Assembly (NCBI RefSeq): GCF_028623165.1
Contig: NZ_CP117771.1
Location: 124,001-188,000 of the forward strand
DNA from: Nostoc sp. UHCC 0926
GTDB lineage: Bacteria > Cyanobacteriota > Cyanobacteriia > Cyanobacteriales > Nostocaceae
DNA length: 64,000 nt
Direction: 5' to 3'
Shown here: positions 44,190 to 52,275 of the stretch, in pieces
How positions within the stretch are numbered: the stretch's first letter is position 1
Layout of the letters: every line of letters begins with the position of its first letter
Made by a program: the position numbers and the translations under genes
The notes under the pieces: generated by a model
Told to the model about the DNA's origin: nothing
Databases searched by the model: none
The model's input: only the letters and a program-made list of their open reading frames with translations

Positions 44190-46823
44190 TTATCGAGGAG
44201 GGCTACCGAGAGAACCTTTTACCCATGAGACTCGCTTCAGATCGTCCCATAACCAGTTGTATACCAACTCTGTTGCTGATGTGGGCTTAAATATATCAAG
44301 TCTACTATGCTGAAAAGCTGTATTCCCGATTATTGAGGCTTTACCAAAGCGCAAGGAGTGACGTTGGTTATCCACACGTTCACAGACATCTAAATTAAGA
44401 AATTCTTTTCGAGCTTGGCTCTCCTGCATTATTGAAAAGCTAACTTTGTTACTTTCCCCGTAAGGCAGCACCTCAAAGTGGCTGTACAGACTGGGTTCAT
44501 CGTCAGAATTTGAGAATGCAAGCGAGCCAACAAGGTTAACTGGCATTAAAACCGAGAGTTTTAACCTATCAGCAAATTTAGGGAACCACGTCTTAACAGT
44601 GTACTGATACCCATTTAATGCTTCCAAATATACATACTCTGCATAGGTTTTAATTTGCTCAGGGGTATAGCATTTCCAAGGAAACTCTTCGACCGAATAT
44701 GGAGCGGGATCTCCCCAAGGAGGATCGAGTTGAGTTTTGCCGAGTGTTTGCAGTTGGGCAACCCTCATTGTCAAGTGATCTAAGTCTTTTCTATATATGG
44801 TTGTTACGCCGTTGAAGCTAAAGTATGGAATATTCGGATCAAACTCACAAAGAACCGCTTCAAGAATATCAAGAGGAATAGCTCTATGAGGGGATAAGTA
44901 ACGAAAAGAGGTTTTTCTGGAACACGAAAGCACTGAACGCGCTAACTTCCAAAGCGATTCACAAGCAAATAATCCATAATCAATTGGCAAACCTCGCTTC
45001 TGTAAAAGTTTAGAGAGAGAAGCAACCAATTCATCCAATGTCCATAACCAAGTCCAAGCAGGTTGTGGCCCGAGCCATTTAACTAAAGCAGACTCTCTAT
45101 GAAAACGTGGGCTTTCAACGGATCGAATCGATACAAAATTTCTTGCTTGAAGTAATTGAGACAACTCGACAACATTCTCCACCTCTTCGTTTTCTTGATA
45201 CCAACCTACAGTTAGTTTTGCTTCTTCTGATCTAACACCTATTGTCCAAACGGAGCAATTTTCACCTACAGGTGCAATGAACTGGGCGAGAGGCTGACGG
45301 AGTGGTTGATTAATTCCCATTACCCAGGCTTGCATAGCTTCCCTGATCCTTTGCCCACAAATTTTCCAGGGTGGAGGTGGCATATCAATGAATCGGCTGG
45401 CTAATGCTTCACTTACAATTTCAGCCGCAAAAGCAGGATGGGTTTTAACAATTGGAGTAAGGAATCTAGACACCTGTTCATGCCCAGAAGTCGCGATCGC
45501 CATAATCAGAGAGTATCGCCAGGAGCCAAGTTGTTCAGCATCTTGTACTAGTAGCTCCGGAGCGGGATTACCAGCCACCAAACTTTGTGCTGCAAACCAT
45601 TCATTTAGAATTGGCAACGCAAACCCAATTTTTCCATGTCGTTCAATCACCAACCGAGATGCCAAAATCGGCTGAAGTTCTGCTCTTGATGAAATAAACT
45701 CAGTGAAGTGAACTGGTTCGCCACCGTATTGTATGCATCGAATAGCTAAAGTTTGCAGAAACCGATTTGCACTTTCTCGATCAGCAGTTTCCTGACCCAG
45801 TGAACGTTCAATTAGGTTGTTGAGCAACTCTCCTGTAGATTGAGGGACTCTAATGTTTTGAACCCTTAGATAATCTGCCACTAGAAGCGCAAATAAAGGC
45901 AGCTTGATAACACTTTGTAGTGATGGTGACCATTGGGAGACTGTGTATTCTGTAATTATTTGTCCTGACAATCGACTGATTAATGTACAGGTTTGATTGA
46001 CGGTAAGTTCTGGAACTGGAACTTGAATAATCTCTTGTGCTTCATCCAAGGTTCGCAGCGATCGGCTTGTTATCACTATGGTTGTATTTGGCCACGCTCT
46101 GACAAGAAATCGCACCTCAGACAATAAATCACTTACCGAACTGATATTCTCATCCGTAGCGTTGATAATGACAACTGCACCCTGAGTTTTTGGATTTCCA
46201 ATCCCTTTAGCCGCATTTTCTACTGCTTTTTGTAGTGGTCTCGAATCACGCCATTGCCATGATTCGAGATAAACAGACACAGGTGCATCTGCATCCTGAA
46301 CGGCTTGTTCAATCATGTTTTGGAATAAACGCTCTGCAACGAGCGATTTCCCTGCTCCCATTGCTCCCGTTATAAGGAAAAGTTTGCCAGGAATTAACTG
46401 GATGTCGGGAGGTATATTTCCAATTTCAGGATTGTCAGCAAATTCTTCAGCAACCTCCTCACTAACTTTTGCGGCTAACCATCTTTCGATACAACGCGCT
46501 CTAGATTCTTGCCGAAGTCCCTGCAAACGAGTAAGGCGATCGCTATCTTGCGAAATTGAAGCGGCTGTAGATTGTTCACCCAGTCTCTCGAAAATCTGAT
46601 GACCGATTATCCGAATCGCCTCATCATTCAACTCAAGATTGTTAATGTCCCCAATCTGGATATTTTGGCCTTGACCAATACTAATATTATATTTACCAAG
46701 TTGCGTAACTAATTGGCAATCGCCTGCACTCAAAATTTGACGCAGAGTTTCTATATCTGCTTCTGTGTGGGTTCCCCTGACAATACGGTCAAGAATGCTG
46801 TTAATAACCTTATAAACCGCCAT
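44190..46823 (-). CDS. EAD-STAND ATPase with unknown C-terminal region, 877 aa
   Basis: EAD at 1-75 (core GKYNISIGQGQNIQIGD, without the usual RIYQG end, replaced by INNLELN). P-loop ITGAMGAGKSLVAERL at about 150-165, Walker B VVIINATDE, then helices and a winged-helix-like part (TVNQTCTLISRLSG). The C-terminal 400 residues are not recognised and have no repeats. First gene of the three-gene minus-strand operon with the NACHT-membrane gene and lspA. An ATP-dependent signalling role is inferred from the STAND type. Confidence 0.8.
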   Translation of the reverse strand: MAVYKVINSILDRIVRGTHTEADIETLRQILSAGDCQLVTQLGKYNISIGQGQNIQIGDINNLELNDEAIRIIGHQIFERLGEQSTAASISQDSDRLTRLQGLRQESRARCIERWLAAKVSEEVAEEFADNPEIGNIPPDIQLIPGKLFLITGAMGAGKSLVAERLFQNMIEQAVQDADAPVSVYLESWQWRDSRPLQKAVENAAKGIGNPKTQGAVVIINATDENISSVSDLLSEVRFLVRAWPNTTIVITSRSLRTLDEAQEIIQVPVPELTVNQTCTLISRLSGQIITEYTVSQWSPSLQSVIKLPLFALLVADYLRVQNIRVPQSTGELLNNLIERSLGQETADRESANRFLQTLAIRCIQYGGEPVHFTEFISSRAELQPILASRLVIERHGKIGFALPILNEWFAAQSLVAGNPAPELLVQDAEQLGSWRYSLIMAIATSGHEQVSRFLTPIVKTHPAFAAEIVSEALASRFIDMPPPPWKICGQRIREAMQAWVMGINQPLRQPLAQFIAPVGENCSVWTIGVRSEEAKLTVGWYQENEEVENVVELSQLLQARNFVSIRSVESPRFHRESALVKWLGPQPAWTWLWTLDELVASLSKLLQKRGLPIDYGLFACESLWKLARSVLSCSRKTSFRYLSPHRAIPLDILEAVLCEFDPNIPYFSFNGVTTIYRKDLDHLTMRVAQLQTLGKTQLDPPWGDPAPYSVEEFPWKCYTPEQIKTYAEYVYLEALNGYQYTVKTWFPKFADRLKLSVLMPVNLVGSLAFSNSDDEPSLYSHFEVLPYGESNKVSFSIMQESQARKEFLNLDVCERVDNQRHSLRFGKASIIGNTAFQHSRLDIFKPTSATELVYNWLWDDLKRVSWVKGSLGSPPR

Positions 46824-47311
46824 TTTTCATAAGTTTTTAGTTTTATATTACACAATTCAATAGCTAAAATCTTTAAGCTTTTCTTTAGCTTTTTAGGATT
46901 AAAAAGCTGATATTGATGGGTTTTACCTCATATTCTGATGGATATTAGAAATATCTTTCTATTAGCTTTCGCCTGCTAGCAAAATATTCTTGTATTGAAA
47001 AAAATCTACTTGTGAGCCAAGAAATATTTAGGAATCGTGGTATCTACCTTTGTAGATTGTGTTAATGCTTGCCAAATGCTGATTTAGTAAAAATGGAAGT
47101 TTTAACAAAGAAGGCGGCACAAATGAACGATGAGCTAACCCCGCCAAACCCAGAACAGACAAATACTTTATTATCTGAGGATAGACTTAGAGAACGTGAT
47201 TGGTGATCTTTGAAACCTTTTAAGAAAAAATAATGGTTTCTTTCATCCATAGTGGGCGATCGCTCACCATTGATAGAATTATCAGTTAGATTGCCTGTAA
47301 AATTTGTGTCA
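46824..47311. other. intergenic region with relic reading frames
   Basis: 488 bases. A plus-strand frame at 47093-47206 (37 codons) ends at TGA and would continue in frame for SLKPFKKK to a TAA; an internal ATG (47123) has a good ribosome-binding site, AAGGCGG. Its short product (MNDELTPPNPEQTNTLLSED) looks like a protein fragment of unknown family. No terminator seen. Confidence 0.35.
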
Positions 47312-48241
47312 TTAATTACCGTCTCCTATTCGCAAGCCATTACCTTGACCAATGTTGATGTTATATTTTCCACGCTGATTTACATTCTGGATGATTTGGT
47401 TATTAGCACCTTGTTTATTAAAAGCCCCAGCTTCAGGTTCAATCTCTGGTTCACCTTCAAATGGTAATCCTTTCGGCTCAGTATCGCCGCCTGCATAGTA
47501 CGCCAGGATGAAGTTATCAGCTTGCTCGAAATTTAAAATGGGATGCTGACGCTCGCGTGTTCTTCTAGGTACGACCTCACGAGCATACATTGCTAAATCT
47601 GCAACCCGCACATAACCATCTTTTTTTGAGGCTCCTTTACCTGCTAATGCCTCAATCAACGCCAGCGTAAATGCACTATAAGGTCTACCTGCAAGGGATT
47701 TTTCATCAGCTTGGGAGGAGGCGATTGCTACTCGTCCTTTCCCTTCATTAAACAAAGCTTGAGCCTCTGGGGGAAGCGGCGATTTTTCAGCTTCATAGCC
47801 CAATTTTGATGTATCTCCTAATCCACCAGCATGGCAACAATCCAGTAATACCAACAGCTTTTTAGCAGAAATGGCCTGTAGCTTAGTGATGAACTCCGTA
47901 CCGCTAATCGCAGTTTTATGTAATTTGGTTTGGTCATAGCCAAAAGGCATTAAGTAATATGCCTCTCCCATCGGACTAGCTACCTGATACCCATGCCCAG
48001 AAAAATAGACAATTACTGTAGAGTCAGGCGTAGTTGATTGAGCTAGTTGGTCTAAAGCTGCAATAACTCCCTCTCGGTTTGCCTGTTCCTTACTCAATAA
48101 ATGGACCTGCTCAGGTTGATAAGCGCAGCGTTCCGGGTCTTTAAGGATATTGGCAAGACCGATAGCATCATCTACGGTGTTGGGTAAGTCACCGCCAACT
48201 CCAACAATACAGGCATGACCTTGGCTAAAGAGTTCGTTCAC
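47312..48241 (-). CDS. metacaspase-like protease with C-terminal EAD-core motif
   Basis: 309 aa. Caspase p20 fold: HACIVGVGGDLPNTVDDAIGLANIL at the N-terminus, catalytic His83 in IVYFSGHGYQV and Cys136 in LLVLLDCCHAGG, both conserved. Residues 155-240 give the p10-like part. The last 19 residues read GKYNINIGQGNGLRIGDGN, equal to the core of the EAD of the other genes but without its helices. In fungal and bacterial NLR systems effectors often carry the interaction motif at one end while the sensor carries it at the other. Starts with GTG at 48241, shares a promoter region with the next gene. Confidence 0.9.
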   Translation of the reverse strand: MNELFSQGHACIVGVGGDLPNTVDDAIGLANILKDPERCAYQPEQVHLLSKEQANREGVIAALDQLAQSTTPDSTVIVYFSGHGYQVASPMGEAYYLMPFGYDQTKLHKTAISGTEFITKLQAISAKKLLVLLDCCHAGGLGDTSKLGYEAEKSPLPPEAQALFNEGKGRVAIASSQADEKSLAGRPYSAFTLALIEALAGKGASKKDGYVRVADLAMYAREVVPRRTRERQHPILNFEQADNFILAYYAGGDTEPKGLPFEGEPEIEPEAGAFNKQGANNQIIQNVNQRGKYNINIGQGNGLRIGDGN

Positions 48242-48248
48242 TTTTGGT

Positions 48249-48284
48249 TAGGTGTCAGGTAATATAGCTATAATTTAACACCTA
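48249..48284. promoter_or_regulatory. divergent promoter region with inverted repeat
   Basis: TAGGTGT (48249-48255) and ACACCTA (48278-48284) form a 7-bp inverted repeat between the divergent metacaspase and membrane-protein genes. A perfect TATAAT (48269-48274) lies inside it, 19 bases before the ATG at 48293. It may serve as an operator for both directions. Confidence 0.45.
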
Positions 48285-48292
48285 TCTTAGGT

Positions 48293-49750
48293 ATGAAAAT
48301 TCCTCACATTAGTATCCTGAAATCCTTATTTTTAACACTCTTTATTTTGATTGAATCTCCAGCCTTTGCTCAAGCAGAGGTTGTAATTAACCCCAGAGCA
48401 ATTACAGTTAACGGAACTAGAGGAGAGAGCATAACCCGCACAGTTACACTGCGTACTAATGAGAAAATAAACAATCTGAAAATAGTTACTTCTGACTTAC
48501 TGAGTGCCGATAATAACTCTATTTTACCAGCAGAGGCGATTAAACTTACTTCATCACCAACTCAAGTTATTCCTCAAGAACTAATTAGCTTACCAGTCAA
48601 ATTTAACTTGCAAGCGGCTTATAGTGGGGAGTTTACAGGTGAAATTGTACTCACCTATGAGGCTGGTGAAAAAACCATTCCAGTTATCATCAGGCTCAAA
48701 GACCCATGGCCCTTACCCCTGATCGCGTTACTGTTCGGCATCATCATTGGCATGGCAGTTTCTGCATACAGTAGTCAAGGCAAGTTAAGTGATGAGGTTA
48801 CAGTTAACTTAGAGAATTTGCGTATCCAGATTGACTCAGATAAGGTAGAGGCACGCTCATTTTGGTCACGAGCAGATATGTATCTTACTGTCGCTAAACA
48901 AGCACGCGATGCCAAACAAATTACTGACGCTCAAACAGCTCTTAATAATGCGAAAGAGGTTTGGAATAAGTGGATATATCAACGCTCTAATTGGTATATC
49001 CAGTTTGGTTACTATGATAGGCTCCGTAACCGTCTTAATCAAGATGACCTCAGAGATACATCTGCTCTTTATATTCAAGCCCTAGATCGGGATTTAGAAC
49101 AATATTTGCAGAATTCTCCTGTTCTTTCAACGCCATCTGAGTTACAACAACTTCTAGATAAACTATCCCAACAAATTAATACTTATCTTCAACTTAAAAC
49201 GCAGTTAGAAAAGCTGAAAGACGTGATATCTGTTTTGGATCAGCCAGAACAACGTTATGAATGGGAAGATAAAGCATCTGAATTAACGCAGCGATTGTAT
49301 ATGTTGTTGTCCTCTCAAGAAACTGAAATTCAGACATTACAAACTGACATTAATACAAGCATTGAAAAATTGAGAGTGTTGGGTGCTCAGGTTTCTGAAG
49401 TATTCAAAAGTGTTGATGGGAGTCCTGAAGTAGGTTTAGTGATACAAGCCCCATCTGTATGGAACAAAGACTCTTTACAAGTTCCATTTTTGGTCAAGAG
49501 ATGGAGAGCGATCGCCAGCTTATGGCAAACTGCCAATGGACGTTTAAGGCTATTTTATCTCTCCAGTTATTTGATTTCTTTTACTGTTTTTGCGGGTAGT
49601 GGTTTTAATCAGTTGTATTGGACTAAACCAACCTTTGGAGCCAATGGATGGGGTGATTATTTTGCTTTATTAGCATTGGGATTTGGTGCAGAGGCTACTC
49701 GAAATGTTGTCACACAAGTAGCCCGTAAAGCAGATGAATCAACTTCATAG
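48293..49750 (+). CDS. membrane protein with secreted Ig-like domain and coiled coil, 485 aa
   Basis: Signal peptide (residues 1-27, cut near AFAQA), an immunoglobulin-like strand domain (28-135, VVINPRAITVNGTRGESITRTVTL), one membrane segment (PLPLIALLFGIIIGMAVSA, about 142-160), a long coiled coil (170-390, KLSQQINTYLQLKTQLEKL) and two C-terminal membrane segments. The topology places the Ig domain outside. No family recognised. Divergent from the metacaspase gene, so a joint role in sensing or membrane attachment is possible; it carries no EAD core. Confidence 0.65.
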   Translation: MKIPHISILKSLFLTLFILIESPAFAQAEVVINPRAITVNGTRGESITRTVTLRTNEKINNLKIVTSDLLSADNNSILPAEAIKLTSSPTQVIPQELISLPVKFNLQAAYSGEFTGEIVLTYEAGEKTIPVIIRLKDPWPLPLIALLFGIIIGMAVSAYSSQGKLSDEVTVNLENLRIQIDSDKVEARSFWSRADMYLTVAKQARDAKQITDAQTALNNAKEVWNKWIYQRSNWYIQFGYYDRLRNRLNQDDLRDTSALYIQALDRDLEQYLQNSPVLSTPSELQQLLDKLSQQINTYLQLKTQLEKLKDVISVLDQPEQRYEWEDKASELTQRLYMLLSSQETEIQTLQTDINTSIEKLRVLGAQVSEVFKSVDGSPEVGLVIQAPSVWNKDSLQVPFLVKRWRAIASLWQTANGRLRLFYLSSYLISFTVFAGSGFNQLYWTKPTFGANGWGDYFALLALGFGAEATRNVVTQVARKADESTS

Positions 49751-49891
49751 CTTTATCGGAATAAATTGCTCGGCATTTGCTGGTTATGGCAAAATTTTGT
49801 GTAACAAGTATATTTAAAGTTGTTTAACAAAAAATAGCTAAAAAATGCGAAAAAGCCTAAAATTTTCTCAACTCAATAAGTAAGGAAAAGT

Positions 49892-52255
49892 GTGGATAAT
49901 CGCGATCATTTAGGTAATATTATTGACCGCATCCTTAACGGAAGTCAGACTGAGGAGGATATTGCCCAACTGCGGCGATCGCTGAACATGGCTGACGGTG
50001 TTTTGCAGTTAGTATCCCAAGATGGCAAGTTTAATACGAATATTGGGCAGATAACTGGCGGAGATATTCACCTGGGCGATCGCATTTACCAGGGTGCTGA
50101 TGCCGAAGCTATCAAGGAAATTTTACGAGAAGCTTTAAAGACACTTCAGCCCAATACTAAACTGACTGGAATTCCTGAGAACTTACCCCGTAGTGGCGTA
50201 GTACAGTTTGTCGGGCGGGAGCAAGAACTGGAAACCCTACACCAGCAGCTACAAGAGAATACACGGGTGGCAGTGTGTGCGATCGCAGGTATGGGGGGCA
50301 TTGGTAAAACGGAACTGGCGCTGCAATATGCTTTGATACGCAAGCAAACCTACCAAGGCGGTATCTGCTGGTTGCGGGCGAAAGGATTGAATGTAGGCAC
50401 TCAAATTGTACAATTTGGACAATCACGACTCCAGCTTCACCCGCCTGAAGACTTAGACTTAACTGGTCAAGTAGGATTTTGCTGGACGCATTGGGCAGCA
50501 GGTGAGGTGTTGGTAATATTCGATGATGTAACAGACTATGAAATCATCAAACCTTATTTCCCTCCTGCTGAACCTCGATTCAAAGTAATGATTACAACCC
50601 GCTTACGGTTAGGTAAATCCGTCAAGCAGTTAGAGATTGAAGTACTAAGTGAATCAGCAGCCCTAGCATTATTAGAATCGTTAGTGGGAACAGAACGCAT
50701 CCAGCGCGAACTAGATAATGCCAAAAAACTCTGTGCTTGGTTGGGATACTTACCTCTGGGATTGGAGTTGGTAGGACGCTATCTTGACCGTAAAACTGAC
50801 CTGTCTCTGAGTGATATGCAGCAACGGTTGGAGAAGAAGAGATTGGATGAGCGATCGCTCTCTAAACCTGATGCCGACATGACCGCATCTTTGGGAGTTG
50901 CTGCTGCTTTTGAACTAAGTTGGGAGGTACTTGATCAGCCAACAAAACAGTTGGGTTGTTTACTTAGCTTGTTTGCCCTCGCTCCCATTCCCTGGTCGTT
51001 AGTCGAGCCATGTTTGCCAGAGCAAGACCAAGAAGACCTGGAAGAACTGCGGGATGACAACCTGCTTAACCTGAACCTCATCCAACGCAAAGGCGTAGCC
51101 ATTTATCAACTGCATCAACTGATTCGAGAATTCTTCCAGGCAAAGCAACATAGCATCACTAACTCTGACCAACTCAAACGGCAATTCTGTCAAGCAATGG
51201 TAACTGTTGCCCAAAAAATTCCAGAAAATCCCACTCGTAACCTGCTTTTAGAACTAGCACCTGTCATGCCCCATGTAGCGGAAGCTGCCACAACATTAAA
51301 TTGCTACTTAACTGATACAGATGCACTCAAACCGTTTGAAGCTCTAGGTCGGTTTTACGAGGGACAGAGTTTTTATCAACAAGCCGCAGACTGGTACGAC
51401 AGGTGTCGTAGCCTAAGTGAGCAACGCTTCGGTAGCGAACATCTTGATGTTGCAACGAGTATTAACTATCTGGCATATATTTACAGGTTGCAAGGTCGTT
51501 ACGTAGAAGCTGAACTGCTGTGTCAACAAGTACTGATGATCAGACAACGTTTGCTAGGTGCAGAAGCTCCTCAAATAGCTGACAGTCTTAATCAACTAGC
51601 AATGCTTTACTTCCTTCAGGGAAAATACGATGATGCAGAGGCTTTATACAAGCAAGCATTAGAAATGAGGCAACGCTTGTTAGGCTCTGAACATCCAGAT
51701 GTAGCAGAATATTTAAATAACTTAGGATTTCTCTACCTTGCTCAAGAACGCTACAGCGAAGCAGAACCACTATTTAAACAAGCAATTATCTTTTATAAAG
51801 ATACAACAGAAAAAATTTATTTGGCTATAACTTTGAATAACTTGGCACGGCTTTACGATGCCCAAGAACGCTACACTGAAGCAGAAATTTTGTACTTACA
51901 AGCATTAGAACTTTTCAAACAACTATTAGGAGAAGAACACCCTGATGTAGCAAACTGCCTTAATAATCTAGCATTCATCTATGCCCAGCAAGGTTATCAA
52001 TTAAAGGCAGAAACTACTTACAGTCAAGCATTAGAGATACGTCGGAAGCTTTTGGGAAATGAGCATCCTGATGTAGCATTTAGTTTGAATGATTTAGCAA
52101 AATTCTACACTTCTTTGAAACGTTATGCCCAAGCTGAACCACTTTATCTGCAAGCCTTAGCAATTCTTGAGGAAAAACTCGGTAAAGAGCATCCATTTAC
52201 AGTCAGACTGTACCAAAATCTATCTGAACTAAGGGATGCAGCCAAGACTATTTAA
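49892..52255 (+). CDS. EAD-NB-ARC-TPR protein
   Basis: 787 aa. EAD 1-85 with a variant core (GKFNTNIGQITGGDIHLGD, an insertion of ITG-like residues). NB-ARC: FVGREQELETLHQQL (about 106), P-loop AGMGGIGKTELALQ (about 130-144), Walker B VIFDDVTD, TTRLRLG. A winged-helix region is followed by kinesin-light-chain-type TPR units (about 450-780; AEALYKQALEMRQRLLGSEHPDVAEYLNNLG). It starts with GTG after AAGGA. It is a bacterial NLR-like sensor; the TPRs probably recognise the trigger. Confidence 0.9.
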   Translation: MDNRDHLGNIIDRILNGSQTEEDIAQLRRSLNMADGVLQLVSQDGKFNTNIGQITGGDIHLGDRIYQGADAEAIKEILREALKTLQPNTKLTGIPENLPRSGVVQFVGREQELETLHQQLQENTRVAVCAIAGMGGIGKTELALQYALIRKQTYQGGICWLRAKGLNVGTQIVQFGQSRLQLHPPEDLDLTGQVGFCWTHWAAGEVLVIFDDVTDYEIIKPYFPPAEPRFKVMITTRLRLGKSVKQLEIEVLSESAALALLESLVGTERIQRELDNAKKLCAWLGYLPLGLELVGRYLDRKTDLSLSDMQQRLEKKRLDERSLSKPDADMTASLGVAAAFELSWEVLDQPTKQLGCLLSLFALAPIPWSLVEPCLPEQDQEDLEELRDDNLLNLNLIQRKGVAIYQLHQLIREFFQAKQHSITNSDQLKRQFCQAMVTVAQKIPENPTRNLLLELAPVMPHVAEAATTLNCYLTDTDALKPFEALGRFYEGQSFYQQAADWYDRCRSLSEQRFGSEHLDVATSINYLAYIYRLQGRYVEAELLCQQVLMIRQRLLGAEAPQIADSLNQLAMLYFLQGKYDDAEALYKQALEMRQRLLGSEHPDVAEYLNNLGFLYLAQERYSEAEPLFKQAIIFYKDTTEKIYLAITLNNLARLYDAQERYTEAEILYLQALELFKQLLGEEHPDVANCLNNLAFIYAQQGYQLKAETTYSQALEIRRKLLGNEHPDVAFSLNDLAKFYTSLKRYAQAEPLYLQALAILEEKLGKEHPFTVRLYQNLSELRDAAKTI

Positions 52256-52275
52256 TTATAATAAGGTGTGATTTT

